DNA from: an uncultured Collinsella sp.
GTDB taxonomy: Bacteria; Actinomycetota; Coriobacteriia; Coriobacteriales; Coriobacteriaceae
Assembly: GCA_900755685.1 (NCBI GenBank)
Contig: CAAEHI010000041.1
Location: 1 to 64,000 of the forward strand
Reading direction: 5' to 3'
DNA: 64,000 nucleotides
Each line of letters begins with the position of its first letter. The first letter of the stretch is position 1. Positions 1-7,712 of this stretch are shown here, in pieces. The notes under the pieces are model-generated. The model had not been told where the DNA came from. It ran no database searches and was given only the letters and a program-made list of their open reading frames with translations. Both the position numbers and the translations under genes were made by a program.

Positions 1-20
1 ACCAGGTCTTCGGCGTTCAT
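1..20 (-). CDS. 5' end of an unidentified gene (partial)
   Basis: An ATG on the minus strand opens here and reads M-N-A-E-D-L before the window ends. A GGAG five bases upstream and a TATAAT box further up support a real start. Nothing can be said about function from six codons. Confidence 0.4.
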
Positions 21-49
21 GATACTCCAATGCCGTAGTGCTTACGGCT

Positions 50-81
50 ATTATACCACCGTGGCATCACCTATATGTCAA
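50..81 (-). promoter_or_regulatory. Candidate promoter for the edge gene
   Basis: On the minus strand a perfect TATAAT (50-55) lies downstream of a perfect TTGACA (76-81). The 20-bp spacer is longer than the usual 17, so either the spacing is regulated or the match is partly chance. The expected leader holds a 6-bp inverted repeat GCCGTA/TACGGC (32-48), which could be an operator or small hairpin. Confidence 0.45.
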
Positions 82-88
82 TGTTGGT

Positions 89-661
89 CTAACAGAGCCT
101 AATCTTATGGCCGTTTAGATCCAGCGTGATATTGCTACCGTCTTCGTCGAGCAGAATATTCGTGCTGATATTAATATCGCTCACAAGTTCGAAGTTGGCT
201 GCGCCGCTTGCCGCCTCCAGTCCAGATTTCAGCTTTTCCGCGCTATCTATCTTGTCGGATGCCGTTTCAGTCTGCCCGCCTTCCGCGGCCGCCTTTACAG
301 CATTGTCATCCGACGTCTCACCGTCTTCACCCCGTTGCTCGTCCTCGAGCTGATCCTCAGCCTGATTCTGCTCAACGTCATTTGAAGAGCCAGTCTCATC
401 GGCCTCGGCGTCGTCACTATTCTGGTTTTCGGTATCCACGTTGTTGGTGTTTTCTACATCAGTAGACTCAGTTGAGGAACCACCCGCCGTCACAGTTTCT
501 TCGGTAGAACCCGCCTGACCATCGTTGGCAATGGCCTGCGAGATCGGAGGCATGACGAGCGATAGTACCAGGCTCAACACGGAGGCTCCGCACAAAACGC
601 CTGCCAGTACACGGCGCGTCGCTTTTTTACTCTGCTTAGTTTTTTCTGAATTCGCTTTCAT
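89..661 (-). CDS. Secreted or surface protein, apparently truncated
   Basis: The 190-residue product starts with a basic stretch and a hydrophobic segment (about residues 17-44) ending near an A-x-A-like site, a typical export signal. Residues 50-140 are a low-complexity acidic linker rich in Ser, Thr, Glu, Asp and Asn. The last 50 residues look like the entry strands of a right-handed beta-helix: the motif ITLDLNGHKI is common in large gut actinobacterial adhesins, where it is followed by hundreds of residues. Here a stop follows four codons later, so this is probably an adhesin remnant or a contingency-type truncation. The start is backed by a strong GGGGAGGAG site. It may still make a short secreted peptide. 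Confidence 0.6.
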   Translation of the reverse strand: MKANSEKTKQSKKATRRVLAGVLCGASVLSLVLSLVMPPISQAIANDGQAGSTEETVTAGGSSTESTDVENTNNVDTENQNSDDAEADETGSSNDVEQNQAEDQLEDEQRGEDGETSDDNAVKAAAEGGQTETASDKIDSAEKLKSGLEAASGAANFELVSDINISTNILLDEDGSNITLDLNGHKIRLC

Positions 662-1120
662 CGATGTCTCCTCCCCAAGAGACCGCGATCTTGCTCTTTC
701 ACTATCAAACGTATCTGCGCAATCTGTAATTGCGCACGCTTATGGTACATATTGTAACGATTGTTTGAACACCTAAGCAAAAATACCGATAGTTTTGTAG
801 CGAATTCTCAATTCTCTTGACATTTGCTCGGATTTACCTTCGTTTATTCGCTATGAAATATCTATTTCTGCTGGTAATTAAGCCAGTTATCAGTTTTTTA
901 ATAGCATTTTATTTATTTGCACAACATTTTGCTCAAGAGCATGCATCCTGCGAACGGTCGAAAATCGACCGTGAACGGTAGATCATTAACCGGGAGGAAT
1001 AGACTACCAAATTGATGGGAATATTTTTAACTCATCGGTGGTTAGAAGCATGATGTTCAGACAACGTTATTTGAATTTTCGCGCAGATTTTCGGTATCAA
1101 TTCACCCAAATCGTCTGAGG
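662..1120. other. AT-rich intergenic region, no gene seen
   Basis: No convincing coding sequence. It holds the promoter of the secreted protein gene (751-780), a dyad in its leader (TGCGCAAT/ATTGCGCA, 716-736) and a separate perfect dyad CGGTCGA-aaa-TCGACCG (955-971) of unknown use. The base composition is clearly poorer in GC than the neighbours. Confidence 0.6.
751..780 (-). promoter_or_regulatory. Promoter of the secreted protein gene
   Basis: Minus-strand TTGCTT (775-780) and TACAAT (751-756) are separated by 18 bp and lie about 90 bp upstream of the start codon. The dyad at 716-736 falls in the predicted 5' leader. Confidence 0.5.
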
Positions 1121-1153
1121 CCACCACAAAGGTACCTGCTCCCTTTGTGGTGG
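1121..1153. repeat. Family A palindrome, copy 1
   Basis: CCACCACAAAGG pairs with CCTTTGTGGTGG around a short loop. It lies just past the stop of the minus-strand HAD gene, so it may double as its terminator. Relatives are at 2078, 3666 and 14330; the loop (consensus TGCCTGtCC) is conserved with the arms. Confidence 0.75.
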
Positions 1154-1166
1154 TTCTCCCCCGGCG

Positions 1167-1988
1167 CTACAGCAGATGTTCCTCGATAAAGATCGCGATG
1201 CCGTCTTTGTCGTTGCTCGCGGTTACAAAGTCGGCGGCGGCACGGGTGGCGTCGCTGCCATTTGCCATGGCTACGCCCACGCCGGCGTCGGCCACCATGC
1301 AGGTGTCGTTGTCCGCATCGCCAAACACGCAGATGTTCTGGAGCTCCATGCCGTTGAGCTCTGCCACGCGCACAAGGCCGCGTGTCTTGGACACGCGCGG
1401 ATCCATGAACTCGTAGAGCCGCTGCGTGGTTTGCAGAGCCGCCGCCTTAACAGTGTCATCGACAAACGTCGACGCCCGCTCGATGACCTGCGGCATTACC
1501 TCGGGCGCCATGGTAAACATCACCTTGGTCTGCGGCTCGCGCAAAAACTCGGCAAAGTCGACCACCTTGTAGGGCACGCCGTCGACGCGCGACAGGTGCT
1601 CGACGCACGCATTGCTCTCGGGCACATAGAGCACGCCGTCCCGAGGGCAAACGGGCGTTGCCGGCAGGTCTGCCATGTGCTCGCAGATGCGCGCGATGGT
1701 CTCGCCCGGCAGCGGATAGCTCAGCTCGTTGATGTCGTGCGCGCGGTCGATGACCTCGGCGCCACCGCAGCCCACGAGCACGTCCACCAGGCCTTCGATG
1801 CCCCAGAGCTCGTACATGGCCTCGGTCGCGTGGGCGTCGCGCCCGGTGCACAGGCCAAAGAGCACGCCGCGCTCGCGCAGTGCGCGAATCGCCGCCACGG
1901 TGCGCGGGGACACCGTATGCTGGCTCGTGAGCAGCGTGCCGTCGATATCGCAGAACACGGCTTTGATATGGCTGAAGGTGGTGTCCAT
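1167..1988 (-). CDS. Cof-type HAD-IIB phosphatase
   Basis: A 273-residue cytosolic phosphatase of the haloacid dehalogenase superfamily, Cof/YbjI type, which generally dephosphorylates sugar phosphates or other small phosphometabolites. Motif I is FCDIDGTLLTS with Asp14 and Asp16 as nucleophile and acid/base; the late motif FGDADNDTCMVADAGVGVAM binds Mg2+, and Ser/Lys motifs lie between. The large middle insertion is the IIB cap that sets specificity. Length matches the family. The start has AAAGGA six bases upstream. It is transcribed alone, between two family A palindromes. The substrate cannot be told from sequence. Confidence 0.85.
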   Translation of the reverse strand: MDTTFSHIKAVFCDIDGTLLTSQHTVSPRTVAAIRALRERGVLFGLCTGRDAHATEAMYELWGIEGLVDVLVGCGGAEVIDRAHDINELSYPLPGETIARICEHMADLPATPVCPRDGVLYVPESNACVEHLSRVDGVPYKVVDFAEFLREPQTKVMFTMAPEVMPQVIERASTFVDDTVKAAALQTTQRLYEFMDPRVSKTRGLVRVAELNGMELQNICVFGDADNDTCMVADAGVGVAMANGSDATRAAADFVTASNDKDGIAIFIEEHLL

Positions 1989-2077
1989 GGGGTCCTTTCT
2001 GGGTTGTGCGGCGGTGTGGGGTGTATTCGTGAACGGCGTACATGGTATACCAAGGCGCAGGCCGTTGGGACCCGATC

Positions 2078-2106
2078 ACCACAAAGGTGCCTGGCCCCTC
2101 TGTGGT
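2078..2106. repeat. Family A palindrome, copy 2
   Basis: ACCACAAAGG and CCTCTGTGGT arms with the loop TGCCTGGCC; one arm base is mismatched. It lies between the HAD and MFS genes. Confidence 0.65.
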
Positions 2107-2140
2107 AGCTGGACTCGCAGGATGGCCTGACCCGGGGCGC

Positions 2141-2205
2141 AAACCATCACAACATTCGACCTTTTTCGGCAAAATCGCGATTTTCGCTGAATGTTGTGAT
2201 GGTTT
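2141..2205. repeat. Family B palindrome, copy 1
   Basis: A 65-bp element with arms AAACCATCACAACATTCG and its complement around an AT-rich centre. It abuts the stop codon of the minus-strand MFS gene and could terminate it. Compared with the copies at 6257 and 7497 its centre is in the opposite orientation. Confidence 0.75.
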
Positions 2206-3492
2206 TTACTGCTTTGCAGAACGATCGAAATGCCGGCGTCCAAACAGCAGCAACGCCACGGGAACTGCCGTCACGACCATGCCCGCCCCTACGAGCGTCT
2301 GCTGCACGCCAAATGTCGCCGCCAGCCACGGGGCAATCGCCAGCGGGGCCACGCCGGCGAACATATTGCCAAAGCCCATGACCGAGTTCACGCGACCGAG
2401 CTGCTCGAGCGGGGCCGTTGTTTGCACGATGGTGTTGTGGAGCGGGTTGACAACGCCCCAGGCCACGCCCAGGGCAATCTGGCCGACAAGGGCTACGCCC
2501 ACGTACGGCGTTCCCACGTAGAGCAGACTTCCCACGCCCACGGACATGAGCGCCACGAGCAGGGTTTTAAGGTTGACCAGGTGCGGCGGCAAGCGGAGCG
2601 CGACCACGGCGCCCAGCACCGCGCCCACACCGCTGGCCGACGAGAGCCAGCCCATCCATTCGACACCGACATGTAGGACATCGCGGTAGAAGAACGACTC
2701 CAGTGGATCGAAGGCGCCATAGCCAAAGTTCGAGAGGAAGATGATGCAGAAAAGTAACGCGAGGACGCTGTTGGTAAAGACCGTCTTGATGCTGTTCGCG
2801 AAGGTTGCACGGGAAGATGTGTTGGGGTCGGGACTTTGGCTGGCCTTATCCGATGTGATATCGCCGATCGCGGGTTTACCTTCGTGTGTGGCGACCTGAC
2901 CTGCACTTTGCCTAAAGCCCCAACCGGCAACGAGTGCCAGTACGGTAAAGAGCATCATGAGCACGAACACCGCGCGTGACGATGTAGCCGCCGCAACAAA
3001 GCCGCCCAGTGTGGGGCCAATGATGATACTCACGTTGGAGAACATGGTTATGGCGGAGTTGATGTCTTTGAGCTCGACGGGATCGTCGGTGAGATACGCC
3101 GGATAGGACGTAGCGATGGGCTGGGCGAATCCCATCACAAAGCCCAGGAGTACCGCGCCGGCAAGGACTGTTCCGGTCGCGCTGCCAAAGGCGAGGATTG
3201 CCGCGCCGGTTGCCAACGTGCCAACGATGCTCAGCATGAAATGGCGACGTGGGCCCCAGGCGTCGAGCGCCGCTCCACCCGCAAAGGATCCCAAGATCAC
3301 AAATACGTTCATAAAAAGGACGGCCAGCGATGTCGCGACGACCGAGGCATCATCTGCATAGGTGAGCGTTCCGATGACGCCGATAAAGTAGCTGGTCTGA
3401 AAACCGGTGTAGATGAGAAAGCGCATCGCCACCAGGCGCTTGGCCTGCACGGACAGCGATGATTGAGGCTTTGAGAAAAGAGAGGCGAGCAT
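2206..3492 (-). CDS. MFS transporter, probable drug exporter type
   Basis: A 428-residue major facilitator with about twelve hydrophobic segments and a hydrophilic middle loop (around residues 195-230) between the two six-helix halves. The first cytoplasmic loop region GSFAGGAALDAWGPRR resembles motif A (G-x3-D-x2-G-R-R) of drug/proton antiporters. I start it at the ATG at 3492 (MLASLFSK), where AAGGAG sits five bases upstream; upstream in-frame codons lack such a site. The gene stands alone with a palindrome at its end. The substrate is unknown; multidrug or metabolite export is the likely role. Confidence 0.75.
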   Translation of the reverse strand: MLASLFSKPQSSLSVQAKRLVAMRFLIYTGFQTSYFIGVIGTLTYADDASVVATSLAVLFMNVFVILGSFAGGAALDAWGPRRHFMLSIVGTLATGAAILAFGSATGTVLAGAVLLGFVMGFAQPIATSYPAYLTDDPVELKDINSAITMFSNVSIIIGPTLGGFVAAATSSRAVFVLMMLFTVLALVAGWGFRQSAGQVATHEGKPAIGDITSDKASQSPDPNTSSRATFANSIKTVFTNSVLALLFCIIFLSNFGYGAFDPLESFFYRDVLHVGVEWMGWLSSASGVGAVLGAVVALRLPPHLVNLKTLLVALMSVGVGSLLYVGTPYVGVALVGQIALGVAWGVVNPLHNTIVQTTAPLEQLGRVNSVMGFGNMFAGVAPLAIAPWLAATFGVQQTLVGAGMVVTAVPVALLLFGRRHFDRSAKQ

Positions 3493-3665
3493 GGAGACTC
3501 CTTGTTTCATACGAATGCGGACGGCGGGCATTCGCCACCGTCTGTCAAATCAATCTATCCGCATGAAACATTAAGGACGCATCTAGCCCCTTCTCTCCGT
3601 TTTTCGCCCGTCATGAACTACTTGGTAGATTGTAAGGCATGTCCCACACATCTACTAAAGCAAAA

Positions 3666-3700
3666 TCCACCACAAAGGTGCTTGGCCCCTTTGTGGTGGA
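3666..3700. repeat. Family A palindrome, copy 3
   Basis: TCCACCACAAAGG pairs with CCTTTGTGGTGGA around the loop TGCTTGGCC. It lies between the 3' end of the Mo-cofactor operon and the divergently read MFS promoter region. Confidence 0.75.
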
Positions 3701-3718
3701 AGTGACGTTTGCCCAGAT

Positions 3719-3759
3719 AAAACCTGCCAAAATAAACCTATCCCTTTTTGGCAGGTTTT
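3719..3759 (-). terminator. Terminator hairpin of the moa operon (family G repeat)
   Basis: AAAACCTGCCAAAA and TTTTGGCAGGTTTT form a 14-bp stem overlapping the stop codon. Its loop core, read on the minus strand as AGGGATAGGTTTA, is nearly the same as the core of the hairpin at 35859, so it is also a member of a dispersed repeat. Confidence 0.65.
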
Positions 3760-5062
3760 AGGCCAGATGGTCTTGGATGAGATCGCAGATGGCTCGGGCG
3801 TCGTTGATGTTGATGGCTCGGGTCGCAAAGCCGGCATCGAATGCCTGACGCGCCAGGGCCTCGTTGCAGGCAAGGGCCAGCGTGTGACCGTCGACCAGGT
3901 CGAGCGAGCTCTTGCCGCGCAGACGGTCGACACCGGAGCGCGCGACCACGATGTTGTCGAAGCCCTCGGTCTTGTAGCCCTCGATGATCACCACGTCGAC
4001 ATCGTTGTAACGCGACAGCAGCTCGCGCGCGGGCATCTCGTCCTCCTCGCGCGTGTCGGCGTACTCCGCCCAGCGCGTGGCGCAGACGAGGCCCACGTGC
4101 TTGGATCCGGCCTGGTGATGGCGCCACGTATCCTTAGCGGGCACATCGATATCGAAGCCGTGGTGCCCGTGGTGTTTGAGCGAACCCACGCGCAGACCGC
4201 GGCGGGTGAGCTCGGCGATAACCTTCTCGACGAGCGTGGTCTTGCCCGAGTTTTGGTAGCCGATAAACGCAATCGCGGGGACGGCCGGTGTCGGAGCTGC
4301 GGGCGCGACGGCGACGGGTGCGCTCGCGGGCGCGGCGCCGTCAGCGGCCACGGTCTCAGCGGCAGCGGCCTGGCGCTCGGCACGATCCCACACGCCCGAG
4401 CGGCCGCCTTCCTTGCGCAGCAGACGCACATCGACGATCTCCATGCCGCGATCGACCGCCTTGCACATGTCATAGATCGTTAGGCACGCGGCACTCGCTC
4501 CAGTCAGAGCCTCCATCTCGATACCCGTCTTGCCCGTCACGCCCGCCGTGACCAGCACGTGAAAGCCAACCTGCCCGTCCGTGCGCGCCGGCGCCCAGCC
4601 CTCGGGCATGTCATCGACAGGCGTCCCTGCCGGAGCGATGGGCTCAATATCGCACTTACTCTTGGTAATGAGCAACGGATGGCACATGGGGATAATGTCG
4701 CTCGTGCGTTTGATGGCCATAATGCCCGCCACGCGCGCGCAGGCAAGCACATCGCCCTTTTTGGCGCGGTCCTGCAGCACCATGGCCTGCGTCTCGGGAT
4801 GCATGAGAATGGTGCCCTCGGCGATGGCGATGCGATGGGTCTCGGCCTTGTCGGACACGTCGACCATGCGTACCTCGCCCTTGGCGTCTACGTGCGTCAG
4901 CTCGTCGCGACGGGCATCACGGGTGGGCTCGACGGCAGTGTTGGCAGTCGGCTGCGCAGACGCGTCGGCGTTGCCAGCATTCGTCGCGGTTGAGGCTTTA
5001 TGGGCAGACATCGCGGCCCCGCGAGCGGCCTTGGTGGCATCGGCGTACCTGCTCTTGGCCAT
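3758..5062 (-). CDS. moaC-mobB: MoaC-MobB fusion, molybdenum cofactor biosynthesis
   Basis: A 434-residue two-domain protein. Residues 1-54 are an Ala-rich, probably disordered lead. Residues 55-222 are MoaC (cyclic pyranopterin monophosphate synthase), which with MoaA turns GTP into precursor Z: see DVSDKAETHR, the MCHPLLITKSKCD core and the TGKTGIEMEALTG stretch. A 40-residue Ala/Pro linker follows. Residues 263-434 are MobB, a P-loop protein binding GTP and assisting guanylylation of the cofactor: GYQNSGKTTLVEK is the Walker A loop and DVVIIEGYK the later acidic motif. The start at 5062 has GGAGG eight bases upstream, inside the end of moaA. Four bases separate it from moaA, so translation is probably coupled. 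Confidence 0.9.
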   Translation of the reverse strand: MAKSRYADATKAARGAAMSAHKASTATNAGNADASAQPTANTAVEPTRDARRDELTHVDAKGEVRMVDVSDKAETHRIAIAEGTILMHPETQAMVLQDRAKKGDVLACARVAGIMAIKRTSDIIPMCHPLLITKSKCDIEPIAPAGTPVDDMPEGWAPARTDGQVGFHVLVTAGVTGKTGIEMEALTGASAACLTIYDMCKAVDRGMEIVDVRLLRKEGGRSGVWDRAERQAAAAETVAADGAAPASAPVAVAPAAPTPAVPAIAFIGYQNSGKTTLVEKVIAELTRRGLRVGSLKHHGHHGFDIDVPAKDTWRHHQAGSKHVGLVCATRWAEYADTREEDEMPARELLSRYNDVDVVIIEGYKTEGFDNIVVARSGVDRLRGKSSLDLVDGHTLALACNEALARQAFDAGFATRAININDARAICDLIQDHLA

Positions 5063-5066
5063 ATAA

Positions 5067-6122
5067 TCATCCTCCGATTTGGGACATAAATCGTTGCGTG
5101 CCCTCAATTATCGCGTGTTCCTGCGGTTTGTGGGCCACGGCATCGCGCCAAATCGAAAGTACCTGCATATCATCACCACGGCGCAGCGCCTCACGCACCG
5201 AATACTCGGCATCGCTGAACAGGCACGGACGCACGTTGCCATCGGCCGTCAGGCGCAGACGGTTGCAATTCGCACAAAAATGATTGGACATGGCGCTGAT
5301 AAAGCCAACCGTTCCCGCCGCGCCCGGAAAGTGCCAGTAGCGCGCAGGGCCCGCGCCGGCAGGAGCGTCGTTGATGTCGAGCGGCTCGAGCTCGCCCAGA
5401 CCCGCCGCGGCGGCCCCGGCATTGATGCGCGCCCGCAGCTCGTCACTCGGCACGGTGTCGCTCGCGTCCCACAACTCGGGATTGAGCGCGGGCGCATGCG
5501 GATCAACAGCGCAATGCGAGCTTGTGCGCTCGTCGCCAATGGGCATGTATTCGATAAAGCGCAGATGAATGGGGCGGTCGACGGTCAGCCGTGCGAGGGC
5601 CGCCACATCCTGGTTGAGCCGGCGCACAACAACGCAGTTGACCTTAACGGGCTCAAAGCCCCAAGCCAGCGCCGCATCGATGCCAGCCATGGTCTGCTCG
5701 AGCCGACCCAGGCGCGTGATCTTTCCAAAGAGCGCAGGGTCGAGCGTGTCGAGCGAAATGTTGACGCGGTTAAGCCCGGCATCTTTGAGCTGCGGCGCCA
5801 GCTTGGGCAGCAGGGCGCCATTGGTGGTGAGCGAGATGTCCTCGATCTGCGGAATCGCACGGATGTCACGAATAAGCGGGATGATACGGCGGCTGACCAG
5901 CGGCTCGCCACCCGTCAGGCGCACGCGGCGAATGCCCTCCCCTGCTACCAAGCGCACAAAGCGGGCGATTTCCTCGGCGCTGAGCAGCTCATCGTGCGCG
6001 CGGGGTGCCACGCCATCGGCCGGCATGCAATAGATGCAGCGGAAATTGCACTTGTCGGTAACGGCAATGCGCAGGTAGTTGATGTCGCGGCCAAAGCCGT
6101 CATGTTGCACGCGCCCGTCCAC
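5067..6122 (-). CDS. moaA: GTP 3',8-cyclase MoaA
   Basis: Radical SAM enzyme for the first step of molybdopterin synthesis. The N-terminal cluster motif C-x3-C-x2-C is Cys25, Cys29 and Cys32 (DKCNFRCIYC). A second cluster is formed by the C-terminal FCANCNRLRLTADGNVRPC. The protein ends in Gly-Gly, the tail the family needs for activity. 351 residues is a usual length. The start is a GTG at 6122 with GAGGGGAGGG just upstream. First gene of a two-gene operon with the moaC-mobB fusion. No molybdenum-cofactor riboswitch is recognisable in the short leader. Confidence 0.95.
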   Translation of the reverse strand: MDGRVQHDGFGRDINYLRIAVTDKCNFRCIYCMPADGVAPRAHDELLSAEEIARFVRLVAGEGIRRVRLTGGEPLVSRRIIPLIRDIRAIPQIEDISLTTNGALLPKLAPQLKDAGLNRVNISLDTLDPALFGKITRLGRLEQTMAGIDAALAWGFEPVKVNCVVVRRLNQDVAALARLTVDRPIHLRFIEYMPIGDERTSSHCAVDPHAPALNPELWDASDTVPSDELRARINAGAAAAGLGELEPLDINDAPAGAGPARYWHFPGAAGTVGFISAMSNHFCANCNRLRLTADGNVRPCLFSDAEYSVREALRRGDDMQVLSIWRDAVAHKPQEHAIIEGTQRFMSQIGG

Positions 6123-6256
6123 GCAGCCCTCCCCTCACGCGGCGTTTTATTCTTCGGAAAACATAATACCCCACGAGAGAATCATGCCGACACCCGTACG
6201 ACAGGACAGGTCGCTTCGAGCAAAACGGACTTTCCAAGCCCATCCTCAGCATACAG

Positions 6257-6317
6257 ACCATCACAACATTTGATGCTTTTCCCGTTTTTGGCAAAAAGCG
6301 TCGAATGTTGTGATGGT
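6257..6317. repeat. Family B palindrome, copy 2
   Basis: ACCATCACAACATTtGA and complementary TCGAATGTTGTGATGGT arms around CTTTTCCCGTTTTTGGC. It sits between moaA and the PD-(D/E)XK-like gene, in the same orientation as the copy at 7497. Confidence 0.75.
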
Positions 6318-6357
6318 TTGCCTGCCCACGGCACCCCGTAGAAGGACCAAAGCGCCC

Positions 6358-7395
6358 CTAAAGACCGCCGTCCCAGTGTCGAATCACGAATTCTCGCAGG
6401 TCGTTCTGACGTTTCTGGAACACCTCGCTTCGGTCGCACTTGAGACCCATAGCGAGCGCGATGGCGTTCATCGCCCGGTGCAATTGCAGCTGATGGGCAA
6501 ACTGAGTCCCGGTGAGGACGATCATCCTAAAGCCTAGCGCGCTCAGCACGGTCATACGCTCCGCATCCGAGGCGCTGCGCTGTTTATCAAGATGGTCCGA
6601 GCCGTTGTATTCAATCCCCGTACCACTCGCTGGCGCATATACGTCGATCTCGAAATACCCGGCCTTAGCGAGATACTTGAACTCATTGGGAACATTGACC
6701 CGATGGTTGAGCTCGATCTTGGCGTATCCCAGCCCTCCCTGGGAACGTTTCGCTACGACCATGATTGCGGTGGCTGTCTCCATAGGCGATCGCGCGCCAT
6801 CGTGCACGCGCTTGAGCACGGCGGCCGCGCGTATAGCCCCCTGACGAGATCGGTTCTCGTTGCAATAAACAATCAAGTCGGCAACGGTGTGCCTCTGCCC
6901 CATCTCGATATAATCGCCTGTCGACAGATGATTCAAATGGTAACGGGCGCAGATTTCATACCCATATTCCAGCTGCTCGGGCTCGCTCATCCACGAACCC
7001 GCTTGGACAAAGCACATGAGCTCATCAACCACTAGAAGGCCCTCTGCCACCTCGATAAGATGGCCTGGAGGTACCGGCGCCCCAAACACGTGGCACCTAA
7101 ATCCAGCCGGCGTCGAGCGCTCGAAATCGAAGTTGACGAGCGTGTCGATATGATCGAGCTCTTCTCGTGGAATACCGAGCGAAACCAGATAGTCGGTAAC
7201 GATCCCAACTGCCGTTGAAGCCCTCAGCCCTTTGGCATTGAGTCCCAATTTGGGCAGGCTCGCGGTCGGCTCCGCCTCGTTAGCAAGCGAGTCCTCATCG
7301 TATAGGCTGCTTGCTCGCGAGAGCGGCTCGGACGGGCGCGCCACGTTGTGGTACAGCCAGGCAGTCTTATGGGACAGGACGATCGGCAGGTCCAT
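6358..7395 (-). CDS. PD-(D/E)XK endonuclease-like protein (DUF559/AbiEi-like)
   Basis: A 345-residue protein of uncertain role. The C-terminal third (about 200-320) carries a Vsr/DUF559-type nuclease pattern: SPMET with Glu206, EIDVYAP with Asp251, IEYNGSDHLD with Glu262, then a run where Arg-rich helices precede LGFRMIVLT. This resembles actinobacterial proteins often labelled AbiEi-type or DUF559. The N-terminal 200 residues are not recognised. No toxin partner gene (AbiEii-like) is next to it; the neighbours are moaA and a MATE pump. Two family B palindromes bracket it. I would not claim a restriction or antitoxin role without more support. Confidence 0.5.
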   Translation of the reverse strand: MDLPIVLSHKTAWLYHNVARPSEPLSRASSLYDEDSLANEAEPTASLPKLGLNAKGLRASTAVGIVTDYLVSLGIPREELDHIDTLVNFDFERSTPAGFRCHVFGAPVPPGHLIEVAEGLLVVDELMCFVQAGSWMSEPEQLEYGYEICARYHLNHLSTGDYIEMGQRHTVADLIVYCNENRSRQGAIRAAAVLKRVHDGARSPMETATAIMVVAKRSQGGLGYAKIELNHRVNVPNEFKYLAKAGYFEIDVYAPASGTGIEYNGSDHLDKQRSASDAERMTVLSALGFRMIVLTGTQFAHQLQLHRAMNAIALAMGLKCDRSEVFQKRQNDLREFVIRHWDGGL

Positions 7396-7496
7396 GAGCC
7401 CTCCAATGGAGTCGGATAACCAATCTTATTCCCCTGCTCACGGGTCCGCACACCTTCGTGCGCAAGAAAGCGATTCCACCCGATCGAGTGGCAGAA

Positions 7497-7561
7497 AAAC
7501 CATCACAACATTCGATGCTTTTCCCGTTTTTGGCGAAAAACGTCGAATGTTGTGATGGTTT
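7497..7561. repeat. Family B palindrome, copy 3
   Basis: AAACCATCACAACATTCGA arms, near perfect, around an AT-rich centre. It lies in the region upstream of both the minus-strand nuclease-like gene and the MATE gene. Confidence 0.8.
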
Positions 7562-7641
7562 GAGGCGAGGTGAGGGGCACGGAGGGGTCAAAGCATCGTG
7601 CTCGGGGCGTGACTTTTTTCACCCCACTGTCAACACAAACC

Positions 7642-7672
7642 TTGACTCTACAATCGTTGTAGGGTTTTCACT
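7642..7672 (+). promoter_or_regulatory. MerR-type promoter of the MATE gene
   Basis: TTGACT (7642-7647) and TTCACT (7667-7672) are 19 bp apart. The spacer holds the dyad CTACAATCGTTGTAG (7648-7662). Long spacers with a central dyad are the hallmark of promoters that MerR proteins untwist, and a MerR gene lies directly downstream of the MATE gene. Confidence 0.7.
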
Positions 7673-7712
7673 ACACTGGTAGCTAAACGAACCAAGCCAG
7701 AAAGCCCCGCTC

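Noticed and set aside
6123..6256. Molybdenum-cofactor riboswitch before moaA
   Set aside because: The leader is short and shows none of the conserved stems of that class.
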